Shown here one piece after another: positions 8,780 to 15,983 of a DNA stretch of 27,551 nt (within the stretch, counting starts at the first letter, position 1; the number at the start of each line of letters is the position of its first letter). Position numbers and translations under genes: made by a program. The notes under the pieces were generated by a model. It was given only the letters and a program-made list of their open reading frames with translations. It was not told the origin of the DNA and did not search any database. Source of the stretch: Pseudomonadota bacterium (GTDB taxonomy: Bacteria; Pseudomonadota; Alphaproteobacteria; Rhizobiales; Xanthobacteraceae). The DNA is taken from assembly GCA_021779635.1 (NCBI GenBank), contig JAJYAH010000014.1:1-27551 (forward strand), given 5' to 3'.

Positions 8780-9064
8780 ATGCGATCCAAACTTGCAATC
8801 TCTGCTCTCGTCGTTGCGTCGCTGTTCGGCTCGACGCTCATTGCGTCCGCTCAAACCCAAGCTGCGCCCGGCACGTCCAGCGAAGGAAACGTCAGTCCCG
8901 GCGCTGCCTCCGGCAAGAAAATGCAACATGAAAAAGGCATGACGACAGGGTCGAGCACGCGTAGCGGTGCCAATAAGGGCGGCACGATGAATCCATCGGG
9001 TCAAAACAACGCTGGTTCCGGTACGGACAACATGGCTGCTCCGAAAGGCGGCAGCAAGTACTGA
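8780..9064 (+). CDS. Small secreted Ser/Gly/Asn-rich protein (hypothetical)
   Basis: A 94-aa protein with a clear signal peptide: MRSKLAISALVVASLFGS followed by TLIASAQ, with a probable cleavage after ASA. The mature part is low complexity, rich in Gly, Ser, Asn, Thr and Lys (GTSSEGNVSPG, TTGSSTRSGANKGG, NNAGSGTDN). It is probably periplasmic or secreted and intrinsically disordered. The ATG at 8780 is preferred over an upstream alternative start at 8750 because GGAG at about 8768-8771 lies 8 nt upstream and the signal peptide begins there. Function unknown. A strong hairpin follows 38 nt after the stop. Confidence 0.7.
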   Translation: MRSKLAISALVVASLFGSTLIASAQTQAAPGTSSEGNVSPGAASGKKMQHEKGMTTGSSTRSGANKGGTMNPSGQNNAGSGTDNMAAPKGGSKY

Positions 9065-9102
9065 CATTCTTCTATGGGGCCGATCTACCTTGCGAAGCAA
9101 AA

Positions 9103-9124
9103 GGCCCCGGAGCAATCCGGGGCC
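9103..9124 (+). terminator. Strong GC hairpin downstream of the secreted protein gene
   Basis: GGCCCCGGA and TCCGGGGCC form a perfect 9-bp stem with a GCAA tetraloop. An A-rich stretch precedes it and no T-run follows on the plus strand, so it fits better as a stabilising or bidirectional terminator than a classical one. Confidence 0.5.
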
Positions 9125-9161
9125 CGCGTTCCGAACGTCTCCAGAGGCGGACGCGCAACCG

Positions 9162-9458
9162 ATGAGTGACTTCGTCATCGAAGCGAAGGAAGTCACGAAG
9201 TCGCTGGGCCGCGGCGCTCGCGAGGTATAAGCGCTGCACGGCATCGACCTGTCGCCGCGCCGCGGCGAACTCACCTTGCTGATGGGCCCCTCCGGCGGCG
9301 GCAAAACCACGCTGCTGCTCATCCCGGACTGCATGCTGACGCCGACCTCGGGCACCGTCACCGTGTGCGGGGCACCACGTCTGATGCGGGCAAGGAAGCG
9401 CCTGCGAAAATCCCGCGCGACCATACCGGATCGGGCACTCGCGGGAAACAACCTTTGA
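9162..9458 (+). pseudogene. Broken ABC transporter ATPase (LolD/MacB-like), truncated
   Basis: Reading from ATG 9162 gives MSDFVIEAKEVTKSLGRGAREV, then an in-frame TAA, then ALHGIDLSPRRGELTLLMGPSGGGKTTLL, the Walker A region of a LolD/MacB-type ATPase, then a segment matching LTPTSGTVTVCG. The reading stops at 9458, before any ABC signature or Walker B, so well over half of the usual 220-230 residues is missing. With an internal stop and a missing 3' half it cannot be functional. No permease gene is adjacent. The decayed end runs into the FNR-type box of the next gene, which suggests a deletion that fused the remnant to the CBS-BON promoter region. Confidence 0.75.
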
Positions 9459-9468
9459 CGCGGATCAA
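9455..9468. promoter_or_regulatory. FNR/FixK-type box upstream of CBS-BON gene
   Basis: TTGACGCGGATCAA matches the FNR/FixK core TTGA-N6-TCAA. It ends 56 nt before the ATG at 9525. With activation centred at -41.5 the transcript would start near 9503, and TATCAA at 9491-9496 sits where a -10 element is expected. Confidence 0.6.
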
Positions 9469-9524
9469 TCACACCGCCGCCAGATCGAAATATCAAGGGT
9501 TAACAGTAAGCGTGGGAGGCCCCA

Positions 9525-10211
9525 ATGAAAGCACGAGATGTGATGGTTTCTCCTGTCGTCACCGTGGGCGGGAACGAGACCGTTCGCGATGTAGCAAAAC
9601 TCCTGATCGGCAAGCGCATCAGCGCGGTTCCGGTCGTCGACGGCGCCGGAAAAGTCATCGGCATCGTCACCGAGGCCGATCTGCTGCATCGGGCGGAAGC
9701 GGGAACCGAACGCCCGGTCTCTTGGTGGTTGTCCCTTATTTCCGGAGACCGCGCCCTCGCAGACGAGTACGTCAAGTCCCACGCGATGAAGGTCAAGGAC
9801 GTCATGACGCGCGACGTCAAAACGGCGGAACCCGACACGCCCCTGGTTGAAATTGCGGATCTTTTCGAGGAGGAGCACATCAAACGCGTTCCAATCGTGA
9901 GCAAGGGCGGTGATCTGGTCGGCATCGTCAGCCGCGCCAACATCATTCAGGCTGTCGCAAGCGCCCGGCCCAAGCTCGAAATCAACCCATCCGACGCCAC
10001 GATCCGAAAAAGGGTGCTGGACGAGCTGAAGAAACAACCGTGGTCTCATGTTCACAGGCTGAATGTCACGGTCGCCGGGGGCGTCCTCGATCTCTGGGGC
10101 GTTGTCGAATCCGAAAAAGAGCGGCAAGCGATTACGGTGGCGGCCCAGACAATCTCCGGTGTCGCAGGAGTCAATGATCACCTCATACGCAAACCCGCGC
10201 TCATTTATTAG
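9525..10211 (+). CDS. CBS domain pair with C-terminal BON domain
   Basis: CBS pairs bind adenine nucleotides and act as energy sensors; BON domains are linked to membrane or phospholipid binding. The 228-aa protein has CBS1 (about 7-57: MVSPVVTVGGNETVRDVAKLL, VPVVDGAGKVIGIVTEADLL), CBS2 (about 92-147: VMTRDVKTAEPDTPL, RVPIVSKGGDLVGIVSRANII) and a BON domain (about 160-225: NVTVAGGVLDLWGVVES, VAGVNDHL). No membrane segments or signal peptide are seen. GGGAGG lies 6 nt before the ATG. An FNR-type box precedes it, so low oxygen probably induces it. A second CBS protein lies at 21300-21842. The partner it controls cannot be read from the sequence. Confidence 0.88.
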   Translation: MKARDVMVSPVVTVGGNETVRDVAKLLIGKRISAVPVVDGAGKVIGIVTEADLLHRAEAGTERPVSWWLSLISGDRALADEYVKSHAMKVKDVMTRDVKTAEPDTPLVEIADLFEEEHIKRVPIVSKGGDLVGIVSRANIIQAVASARPKLEINPSDATIRKRVLDELKKQPWSHVHRLNVTVAGGVLDLWGVVESEKERQAITVAAQTISGVAGVNDHLIRKPALIY

Positions 10212-10424
10212 GATGGATGAAAGCCGTATTGCCGGTTCCAGCCTTGGGACTATTGCGGGATTTTGCGGGAGGGACGTCATCTTCGGATCCTGCACCGGAA
10301 CCGACTGCATCGTTTGCGCATCCGATATAGGCCTTGCCGATATACCGTAGCTGCGCTGCAAAGCCCTGGCCTGACGATTCGCGGCAGGATTTGAAGTTCC
10401 CTGGGCGGCCAAACATATTCAGAG

Positions 10425-10464
10425 AGCCTTGGTTCAGGAAGCCTTGGTTCAGGGAGCCTTGGGC
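10425..10464. repeat. 15-bp tandem repeat, about 2.6 copies
   Basis: AGCCTTGGTTCAGG recurs at 10425 and 10440 with a third partial copy at 10455, an exact 15-nt period. It lies in the 459-nt gap between the CBS-BON gene and the DUF6894 gene. That gap otherwise shows no convincing gene; a minus-strand frame across it (10566-10201) is low complexity and overlaps the CBS-BON stop, and was not accepted. Confidence 0.6.
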
Positions 10465-10670
10465 GACTGTAATGACCTTTGGCGCTTGGCTTGATCGGGC
10501 GAGAGCAACCAGATCTCTGCACGCCCCCCGGGATTGGGAAAATGACCCTCCTTGGTGCAATGCCAAATCGGCCCGATCCGTATCTTCCCTTAGGGTAACG
10601 ATCGGAATTTTCCTCCGACCTTCTCGCTGCTATCGGTCAGCACGCAGTTGGTCTTCGGAGGAGATGAAGG

Positions 10671-10904
10671 ATGGCTGAGGTCTATTTCAATTACTCCAAC
10701 TCACGCGGCGTGTTGATTGATCGAAGCGGCACCGCTGTCGACGACCTCATGGAAGCCAGCGAGCGCGCCAATTGGGCTGTGCGGTCGCTCATCATGACGC
10801 CGAGTACGGAAGACTGGCGCGGCTGGGTTTTGCACGTCACCGATGACGATGGTGACGAGATCTTTGACGTGCCGTTCGCAGCACTGCTCGGCAAGCCGCA
10901 TTAG
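10671..10904 (+). CDS. DUF6894 family protein
   Basis: A 77-aa protein: YFNYSNSRGVLIDRSGTAVDDLMEASERA, then a tail with VTDDDGDEIFDVPFAALL. This is the usual pattern of the small DUF6894 proteins that occur in many copies in Bradyrhizobium and relatives; their function is unknown. GGAGGAGAT lies upstream of the ATG, a strong ribosome binding site. A second small ORF starts 9 nt after the stop. Confidence 0.8.
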   Translation: MAEVYFNYSNSRGVLIDRSGTAVDDLMEASERANWAVRSLIMTPSTEDWRGWVLHVTDDDGDEIFDVPFAALLGKPH

Positions 10905-10913
10905 GAGGTCACC

Positions 10914-11084
10914 ATGTTCGCGCAATCTTCATTGGTACCGCTCCGCCTCCACGAGATCATGACGAGGTGCCACCGGCTGGTTAGAAGCGCCTGCAATCCC
11001 TATCGGCCCGAACTTCACTACATGCGTGGCCCCGGCCCCAAGTGGCGGGCGAAACATGCCGGTCATGGGGCGACCGCGGCGTGA
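10914..11084 (+). CDS. Small ORF with perfect ribosome binding site (56 aa)
   Basis: The ORF begins MFAQSSLVPLRLHEIMTRCH and ends HAGHGATAA. A perfect AGGAGGT at 10903-10909, overlapping the stop of the DUF6894 gene, sits 4 nt before the ATG, which argues for translation. The segment with C-x-RL, P-x-x-x-x-x-L and W-x-x-x-A resembles the helical pattern of small rhizobial proteins of about 60-80 aa (C-RLA, P--R--L, MA--W). The C-terminus looks less regular and the gene may be frameshifted or shortened. Function unknown. Probably co-transcribed with the DUF6894 gene. Confidence 0.45.
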   Translation: MFAQSSLVPLRLHEIMTRCHRLVRSACNPYRPELHYMRGPGPKWRAKHAGHGATAA

Positions 11085-11213
11085 AACACGCAATTCGATA
11101 GGAACGTCGGTTCCAGCCAGAACAGGGGACCAGGTTCGCGCGGCAACACGACGGACGGAGGCTCGGAGGCTGCGGCCGCCTGGCTCGGCGCAGCCGGTCT
11201 GAATTAAATACGC

Positions 11214-11235
11214 AGACTGAAGCAGTCTTCTTTTT
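11214..11235 (+). terminator. Possible rho-independent terminator
   Basis: AGACTG and CAGTCT form a 6-bp stem with an AAG loop, followed by TCTTTTT. It lies about 130 nt after the small ORF ending at 11084 and could end the DUF6894 transcript. The stem is short, so confidence is limited. The 267 nt between 11085 and 11351 hold no other clear feature. Confidence 0.45.
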
Positions 11236-11351
11236 GAGCCGACGCGCTGCCATTCGTAAATGTCCTTAAGCAAGCCACCCGAATTTCGAAAACCTCCGAT
11301 ATGAGAGACATTGACCGCGCCTAGCAGCAATCCTTAGCTCAGGAGGCCAGC

Positions 11352-11552
11352 ATGATCTCGACGCTTCCAAGTGCCTTCAGTTTGCAAAGCAGCTCACGCA
11401 CTTCAGACCGTCCGTCCTCGAAGCGGCGGGTCGCCGAATTCGAGCTCGATCGATCTCGCGACTCTCGCCACCGTCACCGGATTCTATCAAGCGCCAGAAA
11501 GATAGCGGCACTGTTTCACCACGATATTGAAGATCGCCAGGGCTTCCACTAG
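11352..11552 (+). CDS. Small basic ORF with good ribosome binding site (hypothetical)
   Basis: A 66-aa frame starting MISTLPSAFSLQSSSRTSD and rich in Arg, Ser and His. AGGAGG at 11341-11346 is 5 nt before the ATG, a near-ideal site. The composition of the second half (SRDSRHRHR) looks like an out-of-frame reading, so the gene may be frameshifted or decayed. No family recognised. Confidence 0.3.
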   Translation: MISTLPSAFSLQSSSRTSDRPSSKRRVAEFELDRSRDSRHRHRILSSARKIAALFHHDIEDRQGFH

Positions 11553-11678
11553 GAAGCGCCGCGAGTGTTCTATCGGGCTGGGCGGTCGAAGCCCTGGCTC
11601 CAGGGCGAAAAACAGGGCGCGCATCCGTGATGGAGCCGGCGCGCTTCCCGCGAATGAAATCAGCCCTCAGGGACGGAT

Positions 11679-11692
11679 TTGATTCGGGTCAA
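11679..11692. promoter_or_regulatory. FNR/FixK-type box upstream of the 70-aa Cys protein
   Basis: TTGATTCGGGTCAA fits TTGA-N6-TCAA. It ends 46 nt before the ATG at 11739. TATCCT at 11714-11719 lies where a -10 element is expected for an activator centred at -41.5. Confidence 0.6.
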
Positions 11693-11738
11693 GTTCCCTT
11701 AGCGTTGTTCTAGTATCCTGATGTCGCGGGAGAGTTCC

Positions 11739-11951
11739 ATGTCGTGGTTTATTGTCCGGTTCATGAAGGACGTGCTTGGCGAAAACGGCCGCCAGTGCGA
11801 GGTCTGTCAGAGCGTGGTCGAAGTTGAGGCCGCCAACGAGGCTCAGGCCGCCGAGATCGCCAAGCAGAAATTCTGTCAGACGCAACAGTTGAATGACTGG
11901 TCGCTGCATGCAGACCGGATCAACGTCAAGGCGGCCGACTTTCCGTCCTGA
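11739..11951 (+). CDS. Small Cys-containing protein (hypothetical, 70 aa)
   Basis: The protein begins MSWFIVRFMKDVLGENGRQC and has a CEVC pair-like arrangement (QCEVCQSVVEVEAANEAQAAEIAKQ is split by a helix) plus a later KFCQ, ending KAADFPS. The AANEAQAAEIAKQKF segment is the sort of helix seen in small proteins whose main fold is a beta sheet plus helix. No known domain recognised. GGGAG lies upstream of the ATG at 11739, which I prefer to the ATG at 11721. The FNR-type box at 11679 makes it part of the low-oxygen set, directly before ppsA. Confidence 0.65.
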   Translation: MSWFIVRFMKDVLGENGRQCEVCQSVVEVEAANEAQAAEIAKQKFCQTQQLNDWSLHADRINVKAADFPS

Positions 11952-12038
11952 CATCATCGCGGGCGGAAATTCGCTGCTTCCGGGCTCAAAAATACCAAAG
12001 CAGCTTGAAAATCTTCATCTGGCGGACAGAGAGGAGTT

Positions 12039-12052
12039 TTGACCTTCCTCAA
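12039..12052. promoter_or_regulatory. FNR/FixK-type box upstream of ppsA
   Basis: TTGACCTTCCTCAA fits TTGA-N6-TCAA. Its centre is exactly 41.5 nt from the A of the ppsA ATG at 12087, so a class II start site would coincide with the start codon. TTTATT at 12075-12080 is at the -10 position. Confidence 0.55.
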
Positions 12053-12086
12053 TACGGAACAAATTCCGCCGTGATTTATTTGCCCC

Positions 12087-14507
12087 ATGTCAAAATATAT
12101 CCGGTCTTTCCTCGAAATCGGTTTGCATGACGTCGGGCTGGTCGGCGGCAAGACCGCGTCGCTTGGCGAGCTGTACTCGACGCTCGCATCCGAAGGCGTT
12201 GCCGTTCCCAATGGCTATGCCGTCACGGCGGACGCTTATCGCGATGCGCTGTCACAGCCCGGTATCGCGGACGAGCTTCATCGGCTTCTCGACGGTCTCG
12301 ACAAACGCAAGATCAAGCAGCTTGCGGCCACCGCCGCCAAAGCGCGCGAGATCGTCTACAAGGCCATGGATACAGGACCTCTCCGCGAACAGATCGTGGA
12401 TGCGTATCGAGCACTTGAACGGGAGTTCGGGGCCGGCGTCGCTGTAGCCGTGCGAAGTTCTGCGACGGCGGAGGATCTGCCGACGGCGAGTTTTGCGGGC
12501 CAGCATGAAAGCTTCCTCAACGTGCGTGGCGCGAAGGATTTGTTCGAAGCCTGCCGGCGCTGCTTTGCCTCCATTTTCACCGATCGTGCCATTTCCTACC
12601 GCATCGATAACGGCTTCGATCACTTCAAAGTCGCCCTCTCCGTCGCTGTGATGAAAATGGTCCGCTCGGATCTCGCCGCCAGCGGGGTCGTCTTCACCCT
12701 CGATACCGAATCCGGTTTTCGCAATGTGGTTTACCTCACGGGCTGTTACGGTCTTGGCGAAACCATCGTCCAGGGACAGGTCGATCCCGACGAATTCTAC
12801 GTTCACAAGCCGACCTTGAAACAGGGGTTTCGCTGTGTCCTGCGCCGCCGGCTCGGCGGCAAGCAAATACGCATGACTTACGGCAAGGGCGGCGGTAGCC
12901 GTGCGACGCGCATTGGCGTCGTGCCGAGCGCCGAGAGGGAGAGGTTCTGCATTTCCGACGCGGAGGTGTTGAGCCTTGCGGAAATTGCCGTGCGGATCGA
13001 GGAGCACTATTCGAAAGACGCCGGCTTTGCCATGCCGATGGATATCGAATGGGCTAAAGATGGCTCCGACGGCAAGCTTTATATTATTCAGGCGCGGCCC
13101 GAAACAGTGGCGTCGCAGCGCTCGCCCGATGTCTTCGAGGCCTACACTCTCAAGGGGCACGGACCCGTCATCGTCACCGGTCGCGCGGTAGGGGAAAAAA
13201 TCGCCTCGGGGCGCACACGCCGCATAGCGAGCGCGCGCGACCTCGCGACCTTCAAGCCGGGCGAGATACTGGTCGCGCCGGCCACCAGTCCGGATTGGGA
13301 GCCGGTCATGAAGATCGCTGCCGGCATCATTACCGACAAGGGCGGCCGAACCTGCCATGCGGCCATTGTGGCACGGGAACTGGGCATTCCCGCCGTAGTG
13401 GGTGCAACGCACGCGACAGAAAGGCTCAAGACCGGGACAAATGTCACGATCTCCTGCGCCGAAGGTGAAATTGGCAGCGTCTACCAGGGAACGGTTGCCT
13501 TCGACGTCATGCGAACGCCGGTGAGCAATCTCCGGCAGCCGCGTACCGCGATCATGGTCAATGTCGGCACCCCCGAAATGGCATTTCGGGTAGCGATGCA
13601 GCCGCAAGCGGGGGTCGGTCTGGCGCGCATGGAATTCATCATCAGCGAGCATATCGGGGTGCACCCGATGGCGCTCCTCAAGCCGGAGAAGATCGCCTCG
13701 GCCAAGGCGAAGGCTGCGATCGCCCATCTTGTTAGAGGTTATCAAAGCCCTGCCGATTTCTTCATCGAGAGGCTGGCGGAAGGCGTCGGCACCATCGCCG
13801 CAGCATTCTATCCCAAACCGGTAATTGTTCGGCTCTCCGACTTCAAGACCAACGAATATGCGAGCCTGCTCGGCGGCGAGGCGTTCGAGCCCAAGGAGGA
13901 GAATCCGATGCTGGGATTCCGCGGGGCTTCCCGTTACAGCCACCCCGCTTACGCCGAAGGCTTCGCGCTGGAGTGCGCGGCACTCTGCCGGGTGCGCGAG
14001 AAAATGGGTCTCTCCAATTTGCGCGTCATGGTGCCGTTCTGCCGAACCGTCGAGGAAGGGCGGCGCGTGATCGCGACGATGGCCGCCAACGGGCTCAAAA
14101 GCGGTGAAAACGGACTAGAGATCTTTGTGATGTGCGAGATTCCGAACAATGTCATTCAAATCGACGCATTTTCAAAATTGTTCGACGGTTTTTCGATTGG
14201 CTCGAACGATCTGACCCAGCTTACGCTGGGAGTCGACCGGGATTCCGACATTGTCGCCTTCGATTTTGACGAACGTGATCCGGGAATGCTGGAGATGTTC
14301 AGACAGGCCGTGGTCGGCGCCAAGCGCAACGGACGTCACGTCGGCATCTGCGGAGAAGCACCCGCGAATTATCCGGAGATTGCGCGTTACCTGACACAGC
14401 TTGGCATCGATTCGATCAGCGTTGACCCCGCAAGCGTGTTTCGCACCATGGCAGCGGTTCTCGAGGCCGAAGCCAATCCCACAAAAATCGGGCTTGACGG
14501 TCGCTAA
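12087..14507 (+). CDS. ppsA: Phosphoenolpyruvate synthase
   Basis: PpsA converts pyruvate and ATP to PEP, AMP and phosphate, the entry to gluconeogenesis. The 806-aa length fits the family. The N-terminal ATP-grasp domain reads VGGKTASLGEL (about 12-22) and VAVRSSATAEDLPTASFAGQ (about 118-137). The central swivel domain carries the phosphorylated His424 in GGRTCHAAIVARELGIPAVVG. The C-terminal TIM barrel has NPMLGFRGASRY, FSIGSNDLTQLTLGVDRDS and the catalytic Cys755 in VGICGEAP. No Shine-Dalgarno sequence precedes the ATG, and the FNR-type box suggests a leaderless transcript. The stop codon interlocks with that of the convergent glycoside hydrolase. PEP synthase inside a low-oxygen set suggests a role in balancing pyruvate and PEP when respiration is limited; this is inference. 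Confidence 0.95.
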   Translation: MSKYIRSFLEIGLHDVGLVGGKTASLGELYSTLASEGVAVPNGYAVTADAYRDALSQPGIADELHRLLDGLDKRKIKQLAATAAKAREIVYKAMDTGPLREQIVDAYRALEREFGAGVAVAVRSSATAEDLPTASFAGQHESFLNVRGAKDLFEACRRCFASIFTDRAISYRIDNGFDHFKVALSVAVMKMVRSDLAASGVVFTLDTESGFRNVVYLTGCYGLGETIVQGQVDPDEFYVHKPTLKQGFRCVLRRRLGGKQIRMTYGKGGGSRATRIGVVPSAERERFCISDAEVLSLAEIAVRIEEHYSKDAGFAMPMDIEWAKDGSDGKLYIIQARPETVASQRSPDVFEAYTLKGHGPVIVTGRAVGEKIASGRTRRIASARDLATFKPGEILVAPATSPDWEPVMKIAAGIITDKGGRTCHAAIVARELGIPAVVGATHATERLKTGTNVTISCAEGEIGSVYQGTVAFDVMRTPVSNLRQPRTAIMVNVGTPEMAFRVAMQPQAGVGLARMEFIISEHIGVHPMALLKPEKIASAKAKAAIAHLVRGYQSPADFFIERLAEGVGTIAAAFYPKPVIVRLSDFKTNEYASLLGGEAFEPKEENPMLGFRGASRYSHPAYAEGFALECAALCRVREKMGLSNLRVMVPFCRTVEEGRRVIATMAANGLKSGENGLEIFVMCEIPNNVIQIDAFSKLFDGFSIGSNDLTQLTLGVDRDSDIVAFDFDERDPGMLEMFRQAVVGAKRNGRHVGICGEAPANYPEIARYLTQLGIDSISVDPASVFRTMAAVLEAEANPTKIGLDGR

Positions 14508-15868
14508 GAGGCACTGGCGGCTTGGGCATGAATTTGGTCAGCCGCTGCGTTGACCCTGGTCATCGTTTCAGTCAGTTCCTCATAGACCTCATCTTCGATC
14601 GTCACCGTGCCAAAATTCGAGTTTTCCCCGTCAAAACGTCCTTCAGCCGGCTGATCGGCATGCTCGAACCAGTGATAGCCAACCACGGCTGGCTTCCTCA
14701 GGGCTGCAGTGACGTAGCGTTCGAAGCATCGGGCACGCTCGACCTGGCTCACCACCCGCGGTCCGGCGCCGCTGGAATTGGGCAGACCGGAATCATCGCC
14801 GCGGAAGGAAAATTCGGAAATCAGGCACGGTTTCCCGCCAGCCGCATAAGCAGCGATTTCCGCGCTGGGATCGAAATCGTAGCAATTGAACGAGACCACG
14901 TCGAGGTAGCGGCCGGCCGCGGCAATTACGTTTGGATGCGGTTGACAGCCGAACCGGGAGCCAATCACGAGATGATTGGGGTCGGCCGCCTTGATGGCCT
15001 CGACGCACAACTGGAAATATTGTTCGGCGACAACCGCAACAAAGGCGTCGCAATCCGCGAAAAATGCCGCGCGGGTGCGGTAGGCGAGGTTAGCCTTGGT
15101 CTCAAGCGCGCCGTTCAGACCGCCGGGCGGCGTTCTGCGGAACGGCGCCTCGACAGATGCGATCGTGCCGAATTCCTCCCATGATCGCGCCGGCGAGCGC
15201 CAGACCGCGTTGAATTGGGAAAATTCCCGATAACGCTCCTCTAACCTTGTGATGGCTGCGACGCGGCCAGGACGGTGAGCGGGCAGGTTCAGAAACAGGG
15301 TCAGAAGCTCGTCGGATCCTCGCCAATCCGGCGACCAATACAGCTCGTTGTCGATAAACGTGCCGAGCAATCCGGCCTCGTTGTGCCGTTTCGCGCAATG
15401 ATCTTTTGCGCTTGCGCGGATGTGACCCAGAAATGCGGGATCAAAGACATCGGGAAAGATTTCGTCGCGCCGGTGCAGCCGGAAAGAGGCACCAAGCGCT
15501 GCAGTGGGAGCGGTCGCAAGCAAGGACGATCCTGCATTGGCGACAAGTTCATCAGACCAGCAGCCAAGCGTGTTGAATTGCCAGCCTGCCAGCCGATTTG
15601 CCGCTGCCGCACGCCAGATGTGCTGGCTGCCGTATTTTTCCCGACACGCGTTGGCGTATGGCACGCGATTGGTATTTCCGACCTGGTCCTGATCGAAGCG
15701 GACCGTGTTCACCCCCTTGGAAAGAAAGCGGCCGCCGTCCGGATCGACAAGCCAGAACACGCCGTCGAGCTCGTCAACGCGAAAAAAGCCGCTTCCGCGA
15801 AAGCGGTCATCGGCAATTCCGCCCCATTTGGTTCTGTGCAAGCGGATACTCCAGCGCCAAGGTAACAA
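14504..15868 (-). CDS. Glycoside hydrolase, agarase-like (clan GH-A type fold)
   Basis: The 454-aa protein starts with a segment like beta-agarase and GH42-type enzymes (GSGFFRVDELDGVFWLVDPDGGRFLSKGVN is family-like in its F-x-V-x-x-x-G-x-x-W/FLV-x-P-G pattern). Two glutamates fit a retaining TIM-barrel enzyme: Glu175 in FIDNELYW as acid/base and Glu352 in LISEFSFRG as nucleophile. GYHWFEHADQP near 400 resembles the active-site end of these enzymes. No signal peptide is seen, so the substrate would be an imported oligosaccharide. The true substrate is unknown; agarose is not implied. The frame opens with TTG at 15868 and no clear ribosome binding site, so the start is uncertain. Divergent from the beta-glucosidase, with one FNR-type box between them, and its stop overlaps the ppsA stop. 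Confidence 0.75.
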   Translation of the reverse strand: MLPWRWSIRLHRTKWGGIADDRFRGSGFFRVDELDGVFWLVDPDGGRFLSKGVNTVRFDQDQVGNTNRVPYANACREKYGSQHIWRAAAANRLAGWQFNTLGCWSDELVANAGSSLLATAPTAALGASFRLHRRDEIFPDVFDPAFLGHIRASAKDHCAKRHNEAGLLGTFIDNELYWSPDWRGSDELLTLFLNLPAHRPGRVAAITRLEERYREFSQFNAVWRSPARSWEEFGTIASVEAPFRRTPPGGLNGALETKANLAYRTRAAFFADCDAFVAVVAEQYFQLCVEAIKAADPNHLVIGSRFGCQPHPNVIAAAGRYLDVVSFNCYDFDPSAEIAAYAAGGKPCLISEFSFRGDDSGLPNSSGAGPRVVSQVERARCFERYVTAALRKPAVVGYHWFEHADQPAEGRFDGENSNFGTVTIEDEVYEELTETMTRVNAAADQIHAQAASAS

Positions 15869-15902
15869 TTGGCATTTTATCGCACCGAGCGTTCAGCGGT
15901 TC

Positions 15903-15916
15903 TTGATGTATCTCAA
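15903..15916. promoter_or_regulatory. FNR/FixK-type box between divergent glycoside hydrolase genes
   Basis: TTGATGTATCTCAA matches TTGA-N6-TCAA. It lies 67 nt from the GTG of the GH1 gene and 34 nt from the TTG of the minus-strand hydrolase. TAGTAT at 15943-15948 is a possible -10 for the plus-strand operon. As the site is symmetric it could serve both directions. Confidence 0.6.
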
Positions 15917-15983
15917 GATCGTCACGTCAACGGCCGGCCTATTAGTATCGCGCTGGTAGTTTGCCTGGGCGAAAGGGTAAGCC

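Noticed and set aside
10201..10566. Minus-strand frame of 121 aa between CBS-BON and DUF6894 genes
   Set aside because: It overlaps the end of the CBS-BON gene, contains the 15-bp tandem repeat as GSLNQGFLNQ, and has low-complexity composition with no ribosome binding site that I can see.
10929..11330. Minus-strand frame of 133 aa
   Set aside because: It overlaps the 56-aa ORF with the perfect ribosome binding site, has no recognisable motif, and looks like a shadow frame in GC-rich sequence.
12252..13943. Minus-strand frame of 563 aa opposite ppsA
   Set aside because: Antisense shadow of the well-supported ppsA gene; no domain motifs were found in it.
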